A DNA stretch of 64,000 bases, from positions 55,227-119,226 of the forward strand of contig NZ_JAEULM010000050.1 of assembly GCF_016793825.1 (NCBI RefSeq). The letters are read 5' to 3'. Each line of letters starts with the position of its first letter. Position 1 is the first letter of the stretch. Positions 26,154-35,732 of this stretch are shown here, one piece after another. Both the position numbers and the translations under genes were made by a program. The notes under the pieces were generated by a model. The model was not told where the DNA came from. It made no database searches and saw only the letters and a program-made list of their open reading frames with translations. The stretch is from Sphingopyxis sp. (GTDB taxonomy: Bacteria; Pseudomonadota; Alphaproteobacteria; Sphingomonadales; Sphingomonadaceae).

Positions 26154-27437
26154 TCAATCCTCGACGATCAGGCTGCGGTCCTTCGTTTCGGGGAGCATCA
26201 GCGTCGCGACGCCCGCCATGCCGATGACGATCGCGACGTAGAAATAGAACACCCACTCCAGCCCGGCGCCCTTGAGACCCAGCGCGACCATTTCCAGCGT
26301 TCCTGCAAAGATCGCGTTGCCGATCGCATAAGGCAGCGCCACGCCCAGGCCGCGAATGTGCGCCGGGAAGAGTTCGGCCTTCACCAGCGCGTTGTTCGCG
26401 CTGTAGCCCGCCTGCAGGGTCAGCGGGATCAGGATGAGCAGCGTCGCCGTCACCGGGGAGGTCACCGTCTCGAGCGTCAGGAAGGTCGGAACCGCGACGA
26501 GGGCGCCGCCAATCCCAAAGAGCAGCAGCATCGGCTTGCGCCCGAACCGGTCGGCAAGCGCACCGAACACCGGTTGCATAATCGTGAACCATATCAGCGC
26601 GACCGCGATGATATAGGTCGCGGTCGCCTTGTCGAAGCCGACGGTGTTGAACAGATATTTCTGCATGTAACTGGTGTAGGTATAGGCCGCGAGCCCGCCG
26701 CCCGCAGACAGCATTCCGACCAGGATGCTTTCGCGCCGATGGTCGGTCCATAGCAGCCTTGCCGTCGAAGCCGGGCGGTCGACCGCCTGATTCTCGAACG
26801 ATGGCGTCTCGGCCAGATTGCGGCGAAGCAGGTAGACGCCGAGCGCGAGCAGCGCGCCGATCACGAACGGGATGCGCCAGCCCCAGGCGGTCAGTTCGTC
26901 TTCGGTCAGGAAGGCTTGCAGCACCACCGCCACGAAAATCGCGCAAAGCTGGCCGCCGATCAGCGTCATATACTGGAAGCTGGCCCAGAAACCGCGATTC
27001 TCGCGCGGTGCCATCTCCGACAGATAGGTCGCGCTTGCGCCATATTCGCCGCCGAGCGACAGTCCCTGCAACATGCGCGCAACAAGCAGGGTTGCCGGCC
27101 CGAGCAGCCCCGCCACCGCATAGGTCGGCGCGATCGCGATCAGCATCGATCCGCTGAACATCAGCGCGACCGATAAGGAGAGTCCGGCCTTGCGACCGCG
27201 CGTGTCGGCGAAACGGCCCATCACCCACGCCCCGATCGGCCGCATGACGAAGCCGACGGCAAAGATTGTCGCCGTGCTCAAAAGCTGTGCGGTCGGGTCG
27301 GCCTTGGGGAAAAATACCGGCGCGAAATAGATCGCGAAGGCGGCATAGGCGAACCAGTCGTACCATTCGACCAGATTGCCCGCCGAACCGCCAACGATCG
27401 AAACGAGCCGCTTGCGCGGGATCGCCAAGGATTTCAT
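26154..27437 (-). CDS. MFS transporter, metabolite:H+ symporter type
   Basis: A 427-residue, twelve-helix transporter. The family motifs are GNLVEWYDWFAYAAFAIYFAPVFFP near the start, RPIGAWVMGRFADTRGRKAGL (the MFS loop 2-3 motif), and LGGEYGASATYLSEMAPRENRGFW, all typical of the metabolite:H+ symporter group (KgtP, ProP, shikimate carriers). The substrate, perhaps a dicarboxylate or similar acid, is not determinable. The start MKSLAIPRKR at 27437 follows AGAGGA six bases upstream; the longer frame adds residues without homology. Confidence 0.85.
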   Translation of the reverse strand: MKSLAIPRKRLVSIVGGSAGNLVEWYDWFAYAAFAIYFAPVFFPKADPTAQLLSTATIFAVGFVMRPIGAWVMGRFADTRGRKAGLSLSVALMFSGSMLIAIAPTYAVAGLLGPATLLVARMLQGLSLGGEYGASATYLSEMAPRENRGFWASFQYMTLIGGQLCAIFVAVVLQAFLTEDELTAWGWRIPFVIGALLALGVYLLRRNLAETPSFENQAVDRPASTARLLWTDHRRESILVGMLSAGGGLAAYTYTSYMQKYLFNTVGFDKATATYIIAVALIWFTIMQPVFGALADRFGRKPMLLLFGIGGALVAVPTFLTLETVTSPVTATLLILIPLTLQAGYSANNALVKAELFPAHIRGLGVALPYAIGNAIFAGTLEMVALGLKGAGLEWVFYFYVAIVIGMAGVATLMLPETKDRSLIVED

Positions 27438-27510
27438 GCGCTTCCTCTCCCCGCCCCACATTGTCTTGCCACGCCGAAGCCGATCCGGAGCCCCGCTCTC
27501 TTCGAGGAAG

Positions 27511-27540
27511 CCGGATCCCGGATCAAGTTCAGGGTCACGA
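27511..27540. repeat. Half of a REP-like palindrome (CGGATCAAG family)
   Basis: CCGGATCCCGGATCAAGTTC (27511-27530) and the bases after it match the right arm of the complete palindrome at 57649-57721, with changes in its outer end. It lies in the gap between pgeF and the MFS gene. The left arm is missing or decayed. Confidence 0.5.
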
Positions 27541-28314
27541 TCAAGGGGATGATGTGCCCAGCCCGATCACCGACAATTGGCGGCCATAGCCGTTCTCGTT
27601 ACGGTGGCCCGCGCGGCGATAGCTGAAATACTCATCGACCTCGGCATAGGTATCCTGTCCGCCGATGGCAATTCGGCGTACGCCGGCAGCGGCGAGGCGC
27701 GCGGCGACATAGGCGGCGATGTCGAACATCGCATGTCCGGGTTTGCAGGCTGCGAAGAATCGTTCGTTCGCGGAATCATCGGCCAGGAATCGCGCGGTAA
27801 AACCGTCGTCGACTTCGTAAGAGGCGCGACCGATGCATGGGCCGATAGCGACGGCGACATTCGCGCGGACGGCGCCCAGACCTTCCATCGCGTCGAGCGT
27901 GGCGTCGGTGACTCCGGCGAGCGCTCCCTTCCAGCCGGCATGCGCGGCGCCGATCACGCCGGCTTCGCGGTCGGCGAACAGCACCGGCACGCAGTCGGCG
28001 GTCAGGATGCCAAGCAGCACGCCGGGGGTGCTGGTGACGAGCGCGTCAGCCTCGGGTCGCGCGGCAAGGTCGGTATCGCGATCGACGACCACGCAGCGAT
28101 TGCCGTGAACCTGGTAAAGGCCGGTCAGCGTCGCGCCGGGCAATATGGTATCTGCCACGCGCCGGCGGTTTTCGGCGATCAGCGCGGGATCGTCGAGCGA
28201 ACCGAGGCCGCAATTCAGCGAGGCGAGTTCGCCGGAGGACACCCCGCCGCGGCGACCGAAGAAGCCGTGCGGGATCGCCTCCAGCGGCGCGGCCGTGGTG
28301 AAGGGAATTGTCAC
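27541..28314 (-). CDS. pgeF: Peptidoglycan editing factor (laccase-domain protein)
   Basis: A 257-residue PgeF/YfiH-type protein. It has the conserved zinc-site cluster: GLYQVHGN, TADCVPVLFADREAGVIGAAHAGWKGALAG and IGPCIGRASYEVDD. The E. coli homologue removes wrongly added L-serine from UDP-MurNAc precursors. The GTG at 28314 overlaps the upstream GNAT stop (GTGA), so I take it as the start, and the residues VTIPFTTAAPLEAIPHGFFGRRGG fit the family. Last gene of the lgt operon. Cytoplasmic. Confidence 0.9.
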   Translation of the reverse strand: MTIPFTTAAPLEAIPHGFFGRRGGVSSGELASLNCGLGSLDDPALIAENRRRVADTILPGATLTGLYQVHGNRCVVVDRDTDLAARPEADALVTSTPGVLLGILTADCVPVLFADREAGVIGAAHAGWKGALAGVTDATLDAMEGLGAVRANVAVAIGPCIGRASYEVDDGFTARFLADDSANERFFAACKPGHAMFDIAAYVAARLAAAGVRRIAIGGQDTYAEVDEYFSYRRAGHRNENGYGRQLSVIGLGTSSP

Positions 28315-28829
28315 AGGTCGAGCCTGAAAAAGCGATCCTCGTCGATATGATTGCCGACGCGAAATTCGTTGCGGCCAACGTCGTAAAAGCCGTAGCGCCG
28401 ATAAAAGGCCTGCGCGCGGTCGTTGTCGGTGAAGACGGTGAGGTAGAGGATAGACGCCCGCTCGCGCGCCCAGGCAATGCCCCATTCCATAAGGGCCACC
28501 GCGACGCCCGTCCCCTTTGCGGCTTCGGCGACATAGAGCTGGTGCAACTCGACCGCATCGTCGGTCGGCTGATCGTCGGGCAGGTCGAAATCGACCGGGC
28601 CCATCTTGATATAGCCGAGGATCGCGCCGGCTTCGCTGCGTACCAGCGCGATGTCATGATCGTCGCTGGCGATCTGTGCGCGGACACGGGCGGGGGGATT
28701 CCATTCCGCCAGAAAGGCGACCAGGTCGACGGGGTCATAGATATGCCCGAAGGTGTGGGTGAACGATCCGTTGGCAAAGGCAGCGATGGCTTCTGCGTCT
28801 CCGCGTTCGGCCAGTTGGATGGGGGTCAT
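28311..28829 (-). CDS. GNAT family N-acetyltransferase
   Basis: A 172-residue acetyl-CoA-dependent acetyltransferase. The acetyl-CoA motif is LYVAEAAKGTGVAVALMEWGI (central region), and VFTDNDRAQAFYRRYGFYDVGRNEF is the usual C-terminal motif. The substrate is unknown. Its start overlaps the methyltransferase stop by four bases and its stop overlaps pgeF, so it is a translationally coupled member of the lgt operon. Confidence 0.85.
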   Translation of the reverse strand: MTPIQLAERGDAEAIAAFANGSFTHTFGHIYDPVDLVAFLAEWNPPARVRAQIASDDHDIALVRSEAGAILGYIKMGPVDFDLPDDQPTDDAVELHQLYVAEAAKGTGVAVALMEWGIAWARERASILYLTVFTDNDRAQAFYRRYGFYDVGRNEFRVGNHIDEDRFFRLDL

Positions 28830-29890
28830 GCGGCGTCTCCTGTGAATCCTGCGGGGGCGGGCCAGCCGGGCGCTGTGAAGGCCATCACCTTGAACAGGCT
28901 ACCCATTGCGATTGCCTCGACAAGGCGGTCGCGCTGGCCCTTCAATTCCTCGGCGCGGTTCGGCGCAGCGACGGAGAGCGACCGGAGCCGCGCGTCGATG
29001 CCGAGCCGTTGCAGCCATTCGCCCTGCGTTGCGAGGGCGCTGACCGACACGCCGACATCGTGCGCGGCCGCGGCAAGCGTGGTGAAATCGACATGCGCGG
29101 TCAGATCGACCTCGCCCGGATCGGCGAAGGGATCGGTAAACTGGTGCGCCTTCATCGCCTGCAACGTGTCGCCCGCCGCGGGGCCGGCATAGCCATAGTC
29201 GATCGCGAGCATCGCGCCGCCTTGCCGCGCGAGGCGAAAGGCACAGCGTTGCATGATCGCCGCCGCGACCGGCATCGTCTCGACGATCGTTCCCTCGGGT
29301 TGGCTTCGCAGCGCAGCGGGTATTGCGTCATCGACCTGAATGCCGCCGGCCACCGGCGCCAATATGCTATCGCGGCGTTCGATCATGCGTTCGCGCCAGC
29401 CGTCGGCGACGCGGACATATTGGTGGATCGGCAGGGCGTCGAAAAATTCGTTCGCGACGACGAACAGCGGTGCGTCGTCGGGCAGCGCGTCGACCTCGTC
29501 GTGATGTTCGGCGGCGGGCAACCGGATATGCTGTGCGGCGCGCAGCGTCGGGCTCGTCTCGACCAGATCGATGCCCACCGGCACGCAGCCAAAACGCGCC
29601 ATAGCGCGCAGCGCGTCGTCGGCAAGCGTGCCGCGGCCGGGGCCAAGTTCGACATAGCGAAAGGCCGGGCTGCCCGCGCGCGACCACAGGTCGGCTATCC
29701 AGACGCCGACCATCTCGCCGAACATCTGGCTGATTTCGGGCGCGGTGGTGAAGTCGCCCTGGGTGCCGAGCGGATCGCGGGTTGCATAATAGTGCCCGTT
29801 GGCCGCTGCCATATAGTCGGCAACCGACATCGGCCTTGCGGCCGCGATATCCCTGATCAACTGCTGCGGCGTCGGCGGGCCGTCAGGCAA
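28826..29890 (-). CDS. SAM-dependent methyltransferase, NDUFAF7/MidA family
   Basis: A 354-residue class I methyltransferase of the DUF185 family. The SAM site is [18 protein letters not shown], followed by the family's [12 protein letters not shown] and [41 protein letters not shown]. The mitochondrial relative NDUFAF7 methylates an arginine of complex I subunit NDUFS2; alphaproteobacterial members may act similarly, but that is inference. It overlaps lgt by eight bases and the GNAT gene by four. No nuo genes are in the window. Confidence 0.87.
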   Translation of the reverse strand: MPDGPPTPQQLIRDIAAARPMSVADYMAAANGHYYATRDPLGTQGDFTTAPEISQMFGEMVGVWIADLWSRAGSPAFRYVELGPGRGTLADDALRAMARFGCVPVGIDLVETSPTLRAAQHIRLPAAEHHDEVDALPDDAPLFVVANEFFDALPIHQYVRVADGWRERMIERRDSILAPVAGGIQVDDAIPAALRSQPEGTIVETMPVAAAIMQRCAFRLARQGGAMLAIDYGYAGPAAGDTLQAMKAHQFTDPFADPGEVDLTAHVDFTTLAAAAHDVGVSVSALATQGEWLQRLGIDARLRSLSVAAPNRAEELKGQRDRLVEAIAMGSLFKVMAFTAPGWPAPAGFTGDAA

Positions 29891-30761
29891 CGCTGTCCGT
29901 CCCCGCGACCGGCTCGATCCGTTGGCGCCGGCTCTTCGCCGTCGCGACGAGCCAGACGCCGATCACCAGCATCGGAACCGTCAGCCATTGCCCCATCGAC
30001 AGGCCGGTCGCCTCGACGACATTCATCCGCTGGACGTCCGGTTCGCGGAAATACTCCACCGTAAAGCGGCTCAGCCCATAGAGGATGGAAGCCATGCCGA
30101 CGAGGAAGCCGGGCTTGTACCGCGCATCGGTGCGCCAGAAGAAGAAGGCGAGGACGGCCATCATCACGATGCCTTCAAGTCCCGCTTCGTAAAGCTGGCT
30201 TGGGTGGCGGGGGTCGGGGCCGCCGCGCGGGAAGATGATCGCCCAAGGCACATCGGTCACGCGACCCCAAAGCTCGCCGTTGACGAAATTGGCGAGGCGG
30301 CCAAGGAACAGCCCGAACGGGATGGTGCACGCGATATAGTCGCAGAAGCGCAGGAAATTCAGCTTTTCCTTGCGCGTCACATACCAGATCGCGAGCAGAA
30401 CACCCAGTACCCCGCCGTGCAGCGACATGCCACCGTCCCACAAACGGAAGATCGCGGCCGGCGACTGAAGATAGGATTCCAGATTGTAGAACAGGACATA
30501 ACCCAGGCGCCCGCCGAGGATGATCCCCAGCATGGCATAAAAGATCATGTCGTCGGCGTGACGGCGCGCCATCGGGGCGCCGGGCTGATCGATCAGCTTG
30601 AGCAGATACCAATAGCCAAGAAAAATACCCGCGAGATAGGCAAGCGCATACCAGCGGATCGGCAAACCAAAGACGCTGAAGGCGACCTCGCTATGCTCGC
30701 CCATCAGCTCGGTGAAGTTCACATATTGTGTTGCTTCGGCTAAGGTTGCAAAAAGAAACAT
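29883..30761 (-). CDS. lgt: Prolipoprotein diacylglyceryl transferase
   Basis: A 292-residue inner-membrane enzyme that attaches diacylglycerol to the lipobox cysteine of prolipoproteins. About seven helices are present, with the signatures [29 protein letters not shown] and [14 protein letters not shown], which includes the Lgt asparagine and glutamate. The ATG at 30761 gives an N-terminal helix of normal length; upstream residues in the longer frame look random. First gene of the overlapping lgt-methyltransferase-GNAT-pgeF operon, divergent from the acyl-CoA ligase gene by 77 bases. Confidence 0.93.
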   Translation of the reverse strand: MFLFATLAEATQYVNFTELMGEHSEVAFSVFGLPIRWYALAYLAGIFLGYWYLLKLIDQPGAPMARRHADDMIFYAMLGIILGGRLGYVLFYNLESYLQSPAAIFRLWDGGMSLHGGVLGVLLAIWYVTRKEKLNFLRFCDYIACTIPFGLFLGRLANFVNGELWGRVTDVPWAIIFPRGGPDPRHPSQLYEAGLEGIVMMAVLAFFFWRTDARYKPGFLVGMASILYGLSRFTVEYFREPDVQRMNVVEATGLSMGQWLTVPMLVIGVWLVATAKSRRQRIEPVAGTDSVA

Positions 30762-30838
30762 ATAGTCTCGACACCTTCCCCAGGAGAGGCCTTCCCCATA
30801 GGGGGTAAGGCGAAAGAGACCAAGAGGAGAGATGCCCA

Positions 30839-32551
30839 ATGCCTTCCGCGCTCGATCTGCGCCTCGAATCCGCGTATAATCTGATCACCGGGCCCGGCGG
30901 GCCGATCCAGATCGGATCGGTGGAACGCTTTGGTCGCCAGCTCCCCCTCATTGCGAATGCACCGACGAATCTTGCCGACTATGTCGCCTTTTTCGCGGCG
31001 CAGCATGGCGACGCGACTTTTCTGGTGGAGGGCGACGAACGGCTGAGTTTCGGGCAATTCTATGCCGCGGCGCGCCAGGTTGCGGCGGGACTGGTCGAAG
31101 GATACGGCGTGCAGCGCGGCGATCGCGTCGCCATCGCGATGCGCAACGCCAATGCCTGGTGCGTGACCTATGTCGGCATCCTGCTCGCCGGCGGCTGTGC
31201 GACCCTGCTCAACGGCTGGTGGCAGGGCAGCGAACTTGCGGCGGGGATCGACGATGCCGAAGCGAAGCTGGTCATCGCTGACGTCCAGCGGGCGGCGCGG
31301 CTTCAGGAGCCGGGGGTGTCGCACGGTGCAAGGCTCGTCACACTGGACATCGCTCAGCCCATTGACCGCGCGATCGCGCCGATCACCGATGCCGGCGGCG
31401 GCGCGGCGACCGTGCTACCGGTGCTGACCGGTCAGGATCTGGCGACCATCCTCTTCACCTCGGGTTCGACTGGCCAGTCGAAGGGCGCCTATTCGCGCCA
31501 CGAAGCGGTGGTACAGGCAATCTTCAACTATGTGGCGCAGACGGCGAGCATCGTTCATCTGCTGACGGAAGACGGGCAGATGTCCGATCTTCAGCCCGCG
31601 ACCCTGATCTGCACGCCGCTGTTCCATGTCACGGCCGAGATTCCCGTGTTCCTCCAGAGCATGGCGCTCGGGCGCAAGCTTGTCCTGATGCCGAAATGGA
31701 ACGCCGACGAAGCGATGCGGCTCATCCAGGACGAGAAGGTCAATTATTTCGTGGGCGTGCCACTCATGAGCTATGAAATTCTCGTCAGCCCGAACCGCAA
31801 GAATTACGATCTGTCGACGTGCAAGAGCTACGCCGGCGGAGGCGCGCCACGCCCGCCGGAACATGTCCGGCGGTTGGCGACCGAGATGGGTGAGGGCAAG
31901 CCGCTGCTCGGCTATGGCCTTACCGAAACCAATGCGGTCGGATGCGGCATCATCAACGAAAACTATCTCGAGAAGCCGACATCGACCGGCCCCGCGTCGA
32001 AACCGCTCGTCGATCTTGCGATCCTTGACGACAATGGGGTCGAGCAACCGCAAGGCAGCGTCGGCGAAGTATGCATCCGTTCGGTGTGCAATTTCGAAGG
32101 CTATTGGAACAATCCGGAAGCGACGAAGGCAGCCTTCTTCGACAATGGCTATTTCCGTTCGGGTGACCTTGGGTATCTCGATGCCGACGGCTATCTGTTC
32201 ATCGTCGATCGCAAGAAGGACATCATCATCCGCGGCGGCGAAAATATCAGCTGCCCCGAGGTCGAGGCCGCGATCTACGAACATCCCGATGCCAACGAGT
32301 GCGCGGTATTCGGCCTGCCCGACGAGCGGCTCGGCGAAGTCGTCGGCGCGGTGATCTGGATGAAGCCCGGCAGCAGCGTGTCGGCAGAGGATATGTCCGT
32401 CTTTCTTGGCCAGCGGCTCGCGCCTTACAAGGTGCCGAGCCGAATCTGGATGTCGAACGACGCGCTGCCCAAGCTTGGCAGCGAAAAAATCGACAAGGTC
32501 AGCCTGCGCAAGGTCTATCGGGATGAATATGCGGCGGAAGCGACCGCCTAG
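30839..32551 (+). CDS. Class I adenylate-forming enzyme / acyl-CoA ligase
   Basis: A 570-residue AMP-forming synthetase with the core motif [12 protein letters not shown] at about residue 207, [24 protein letters not shown], the [23 protein letters not shown] hinge, and the C-terminal lysine region ([13 protein letters not shown]). It activates a carboxylic acid, probably a fatty or aromatic acid, through an acyl-adenylate and then transfers it to CoA. The substrate is not identifiable. A clear AAGAGGAGAG lies before the ATG at 30839. Monocistronic. Confidence 0.88.
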   Translation: MPSALDLRLESAYNLITGPGGPIQIGSVERFGRQLPLIANAPTNLADYVAFFAAQHGDATFLVEGDERLSFGQFYAAARQVAAGLVEGYGVQRGDRVAIAMRNANAWCVTYVGILLAGGCATLLNGWWQGSELAAGIDDAEAKLVIADVQRAARLQEPGVSHGARLVTLDIAQPIDRAIAPITDAGGGAATVLPVLTGQDLATILFTSGSTGQSKGAYSRHEAVVQAIFNYVAQTASIVHLLTEDGQMSDLQPATLICTPLFHVTAEIPVFLQSMALGRKLVLMPKWNADEAMRLIQDEKVNYFVGVPLMSYEILVSPNRKNYDLSTCKSYAGGGAPRPPEHVRRLATEMGEGKPLLGYGLTETNAVGCGIINENYLEKPTSTGPASKPLVDLAILDDNGVEQPQGSVGEVCIRSVCNFEGYWNNPEATKAAFFDNGYFRSGDLGYLDADGYLFIVDRKKDIIIRGGENISCPEVEAAIYEHPDANECAVFGLPDERLGEVVGAVIWMKPGSSVSAEDMSVFLGQRLAPYKVPSRIWMSNDALPKLGSEKIDKVSLRKVYRDEYAAEATA

Positions 32552-32583
32552 ACTATTCGCGCGCCGGCGCGTTCGCCGGCGCG

Positions 32584-33021
32584 CTATTCCGGATAGCGCT
32601 CGTTCATTACGTCCCAGCTCAGCGTGACAAGCTGTTCGAGCACGGCGACGTCCACATCGGCGAGGTTGTTGATGTAGAGACACGCCTTGCTGGTCTTGTG
32701 CTTGCCGAGCCTTGCCAGCAGCGCGTCGGCTTCGCTTTGCCGATTCTGGTAGTGGCCGACGAGATAGAGCGTCATCGCACCCTTGCGGGGCGAGTAGCCG
32801 GCGCGGCACATGGTCCCCGACCGGCCGCTGTCGTACACATAGTCGTAGCTGCCGTAGCCGATGATCGATGGTCCCCACATCTTCGGCGCCAGTCCGGTTA
32901 TGCGGCGGTGGATTGCGTCGACGACCGCCGCATCCTCCCGCCGCCGGACTTCGGGGATCGCCGCGATGAATTCGGCGACACTGACGTCGGTTGCCTTGGT
33001 CTTGATCTCGGCCTTGCCCAT
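32584..33021 (-). CDS. DUF1801 domain protein
   Basis: A 145-residue protein of the DUF1801 family (related to YdhG), with KMWGPSIIGYGSYDYVYDSGRSGTMCRAGYSPRKGAMTLYLVG in the middle and a helical C-terminus. The fold resembles small plant-like SRPBCC neighbours of unknown function. The start MGKAEIKTK at 33021 was chosen because the residues before it in the longer frame do not match the family. It follows the YafY regulator on the same strand after 32 bases and may be co-transcribed with it. Confidence 0.8.
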   Translation of the reverse strand: MGKAEIKTKATDVSVAEFIAAIPEVRRREDAAVVDAIHRRITGLAPKMWGPSIIGYGSYDYVYDSGRSGTMCRAGYSPRKGAMTLYLVGHYQNRQSEADALLARLGKHKTSKACLYINNLADVDVAVLEQLVTLSWDVMNERYPE

Positions 33022-33053
33022 GGCTTCACTCCCTTGCGCGAATGATAGCCTGT

Positions 33054-34013
33054 TCAACCGTGTCGCGCCAGAATCTCGCGTGCCAGCGCGGCGACGCGCC
33101 GCCGGAAGCTGTCGGGTCCGACAACTTCGATTTCGGCGCCGAGCGCCAGCATTTCGCGCGCGCCATGATCGGCGTCTTCGATCATCATCGTCATCCGGCG
33201 CCAGCCGTCAGGGTCGGCGGGCGCCGCTGCGGACACCGCCGTTGCACCGCGCGGCGACTGCGCGGCAAGGCGTTTGCATCCCTCGGCCGAGGCTCTGACG
33301 ATGGCTTGGGTCGTGAACAGATCGGCCTCGAAACGCGCCTGTTCGGTTCGCCACCATGTCGCGAGATGGAAATCGACAGGTCGTTCGAACCCGGCATCGC
33401 TGACGGTCAACGCCTGAATCTGAGAGACGCGGAAGACGCGGACCTTCTCCGCCCCGCGCGCCGCAAGATACCAGATGCCCGCTTTCAGGACGAGGCCCAG
33501 CGGCTCGACGTTCCAGTCGCGGACGCCTTGCCAACTTTCGTAACGCATCCGGAGGGTGCGCTGATCGAGCACCGCGCGGGCGATGGTCGGCAGATATGGC
33601 AGCGCCTCGCTGCCGCGATACCAGTCGATCGGATCGAGGTGGAACCGGGCGGCCATCCGGTCTGCCAGTGCCGCGCCGGCGTCGGGCAGGGCGGACATCA
33701 GCTTGTTTCGTGCCGCGCTGGCTTCCGTACCAAGTCCCAGTTCGGCAGCGGGCCCGGGAAGGCCGATCATCATCGCGGCCTCCGCCTCGCCCGTCGACAA
33801 GCCGGTGAGCCGCGTGCGGTAGCCGTCCAGGAGCTGGAAGCCGCCGCCCGGCCCACGGTCGCCATAGATCGGTACCCCGGCAGCGCTCAGCGCGTCGATG
33901 TCGCGATAGATGGTGCGTTCGGACACCTCGAACTCGATCGCGAGGTCCGATGCAGTCAGCCGTCCACGCAGTTGCAGCAGGATGAGGATCGAAAGGAGAC
34001 GGCTGGCACGCAT
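33054..34013 (-). CDS. YafY-type transcriptional regulator (HTH plus WYL)
   Basis: A 319-residue regulator with an N-terminal HTH (RLLSILILLQLRGRLTASDLAIEFEVSERTIYRDIDALSAAGVPI) and a WYL ligand-sensing domain whose core is around residues 140-230. The WYL domain binds small ligands or nucleic acid ends in characterised members. It reads divergently from two paralogous proteins, with an inverted repeat between, so it probably controls them and itself. The ligand is unknown. Confidence 0.88.
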   Translation of the reverse strand: MRASRLLSILILLQLRGRLTASDLAIEFEVSERTIYRDIDALSAAGVPIYGDRGPGGGFQLLDGYRTRLTGLSTGEAEAAMMIGLPGPAAELGLGTEASAARNKLMSALPDAGAALADRMAARFHLDPIDWYRGSEALPYLPTIARAVLDQRTLRMRYESWQGVRDWNVEPLGLVLKAGIWYLAARGAEKVRVFRVSQIQALTVSDAGFERPVDFHLATWWRTEQARFEADLFTTQAIVRASAEGCKRLAAQSPRGATAVSAAAPADPDGWRRMTMMIEDADHGAREMLALGAEIEVVGPDSFRRRVAALAREILARHG

Positions 34014-34037
34014 CGATTTTTCTCTGTCACATAATAG

Positions 34038-34054
34038 CTGACGATAGATGTCAG
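34038..34054. promoter_or_regulatory. Inverted repeat between yafY-like regulator and paralogue pair
   Basis: CTGAC-GATAGAT-GTCAG, a perfect 5-bp inverted repeat with a 7-base spacer, in the 89-base divergent gap. A site of this form is typical for YafY-type regulators in many genomes, but no binding data are implied here. Confidence 0.45.
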
Positions 34055-34102
34055 GAATAGTGTCTTATGAAAGGAAGCTCTTCAGGAAAAAGGTGTGTGA
34101 CG

Positions 34103-34669
34103 ATGCAATTGATAAGGCGCCGACAGATGCTCGCTAGCGGTGCGCTTGCAGCGGCTCTGGCCTTCTCGCCGCGCGGGCTTCTCGCGGCGGATCCCGTCGG
34201 AGGGATTGTTACGGGAAAGGGGCCAGGGGATTTCGATTTCCTGACCGGCGAATGGGCGATCAAACATCGCCGCTTCGACACATCGGGGCCGGACGGCCAT
34301 CGCGAGCTTGATGGCAGCGCGACGGTGCGCAGCGTGCTCGGCGGCATGGGCAGCGTCGAGGAACTGCGCAAGGGCGACGGCCGCGTCCTCGGAATGGGCG
34401 TCAGGGTCTGGCATCCCAGGGACGGCCTCTGGGCCGACCACTGGACCGCAGCCGAAGACGGCGTGGTCAACCCGCCGCAACTCGGGCGTTTCATCGATGG
34501 CGCCGGCGTCTTTACCGCGGATGACGAGATGGATGGGAAACCGGTCAAGGTGAAGGCGGTCTGGGACAAGATCACCCCGACGTCCTGCCGCTGGTACCAG
34601 ATGATGTCGCGCGACGGCGGCACAAGCTGGGAGCGCGGCTGGTACATGGACTGGACGCGGGTGGCATAA
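34103..34669 (+). CDS. Secreted DUF1579-like protein, first of a tandem pair
   Basis: A 188-residue protein with an N-terminal signal that begins MQLIRRRQMLASGALAAALA and so has a twin-arginine-like motif (R-R-R-Q-M). The body starts after the AADP region and shares with its neighbour GDFDFLTGEW, SVLGGMGSVEELR, GMGVRVWHP and ITPTSCRWYQM. This is a lipocalin-like fold seen in DUF1579 proteins; function unknown. I preferred the ATG at 34103 because upstream residues disrupt the signal peptide. Confidence 0.65.
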   Translation: MQLIRRRQMLASGALAAALAFSPRGLLAADPVGGIVTGKGPGDFDFLTGEWAIKHRRFDTSGPDGHRELDGSATVRSVLGGMGSVEELRKGDGRVLGMGVRVWHPRDGLWADHWTAAEDGVVNPPQLGRFIDGAGVFTADDEMDGKPVKVKAVWDKITPTSCRWYQMMSRDGGTSWERGWYMDWTRVA

Positions 34670-34680
34670 GGGAGGCAGAT

Positions 34681-35184
34681 ATGACGGACGGATATTTCTA
34701 CGGCCCGCCGGGCAAGGGTGTCGTAACGGGCCGCGGGATCGGCGATTTCGATTTCCTTGCCGGCGAGTGGCGCATCCACAATCGCCGGCTCAAGGACGGG
34801 ACGGCCGACGTCTGGGAAGAATTCGCAGGGGCGGCGACCGTCCACCGTGTGATGGGCGGACAAGCGAGCATCGAGGAACTGCGCATCCCGTCCGACAAGT
34901 TTCGCGGCATGGGAGTCCGGGTCTGGCGCCCCAAGGAAGGCCAATGGACCGACCATTGGACCGGTAGCTATGACGGCGTGGTCAATGCGCCGCAGCTTGG
35001 CACCTTTGTCGATGGAGAGGGCATATTCCTGTCCGAGGAGCAGGCCGATGGTGCAACAAATCTCTATCGCGGCATATGGGACCGGATCACGCCGACGAGT
35101 TGCCGCTGGCATCAGTCCAGTTCGACCGACGGCGGCAAGAGCTGGGACTGGAGCTGGTGGATGAACTGGACGCGGGTGGGATGA
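34681..35184 (+). CDS. DUF1579-like protein, second of a tandem pair
   Basis: A 167-residue paralogue of the preceding protein without a signal peptide. The two share GDFDFLAGEWRIHNRR, IEELRIPSDKFRGMGVRVWRP, the GVVNAPQLGTFVDG segment and the ending ITPTSCRWHQSSSTDGGKSW. The gap to the first copy is 11 bases. One copy appears exported and the other cytoplasmic, so the pair may act on the same ligand on both sides of the membrane. Function unknown. Confidence 0.65.
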   Translation: MTDGYFYGPPGKGVVTGRGIGDFDFLAGEWRIHNRRLKDGTADVWEEFAGAATVHRVMGGQASIEELRIPSDKFRGMGVRVWRPKEGQWTDHWTGSYDGVVNAPQLGTFVDGEGIFLSEEQADGATNLYRGIWDRITPTSCRWHQSSSTDGGKSWDWSWWMNWTRVG

Positions 35185-35250
35185 CAGGGTTGCCCGACGA
35201 GTGTCGGAAAGCTAGCTAGTGGAATGGGTCGATCTTGTGGATGAGGACTC

Positions 35251-35643
35251 ATGCTCAGACCTGCTGCTGCGGCTATCGCCGCCATCGCCTCGCTCCTGTC
35301 CAGCTTAGCGTCGGCCGACGAGATCATTGTCGCCAATATCATGCCGTCGAGTACGACTTGGTTGATCGGTACCCAGACCATTGGGCCGGTTCCCAAGGGC
35401 AGTCATGCGATCGCATATCTGCTGGAAGGTCGCCGTCCTGTCCACGCCGAGGATGAAACGGGGAACTACGCCGACAAGGAGATGGTTTTCGAACGGTCGG
35501 AACTTGCGCAATATGGCGATCGAGGTTTCTGGTGCATTTTCAGCAGGGCAGCGAGCGACGGGCGAATGGATATAATTCATCTCCCAAAAGCGGTCTGTCA
35601 GCAGTTTATCGCCAACCAGCCACCTGCTCCCCGCGACCGTTAA
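35251..35643 (+). CDS. Hypothetical secreted protein
   Basis: A 130-residue protein with a clear signal peptide (MLRPAAAAIAAIASLLSSLASA, cleavage after ASA) and a mature part of about 105 residues with two cysteines (in FWCIFSRA and KAVCQQFI) that could form a disulfide. No family was recognised. It lies alone between the DUF1579-like pair and argG. Base composition is a little lower in GC than in its neighbours. Confidence 0.6.
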   Translation: MLRPAAAAIAAIASLLSSLASADEIIVANIMPSSTTWLIGTQTIGPVPKGSHAIAYLLEGRRPVHAEDETGNYADKEMVFERSELAQYGDRGFWCIFSRAASDGRMDIIHLPKAVCQQFIANQPPAPRDR

Positions 35644-35732
35644 CGTCAGGTTCCCGGCGTCCCAATCCGGTTGCACCTTCGGCGGCGGCCTGCTAGCCGC
35701 GCCCGCGTCTTTCCCCGCCAAAAGGTGCTGTC

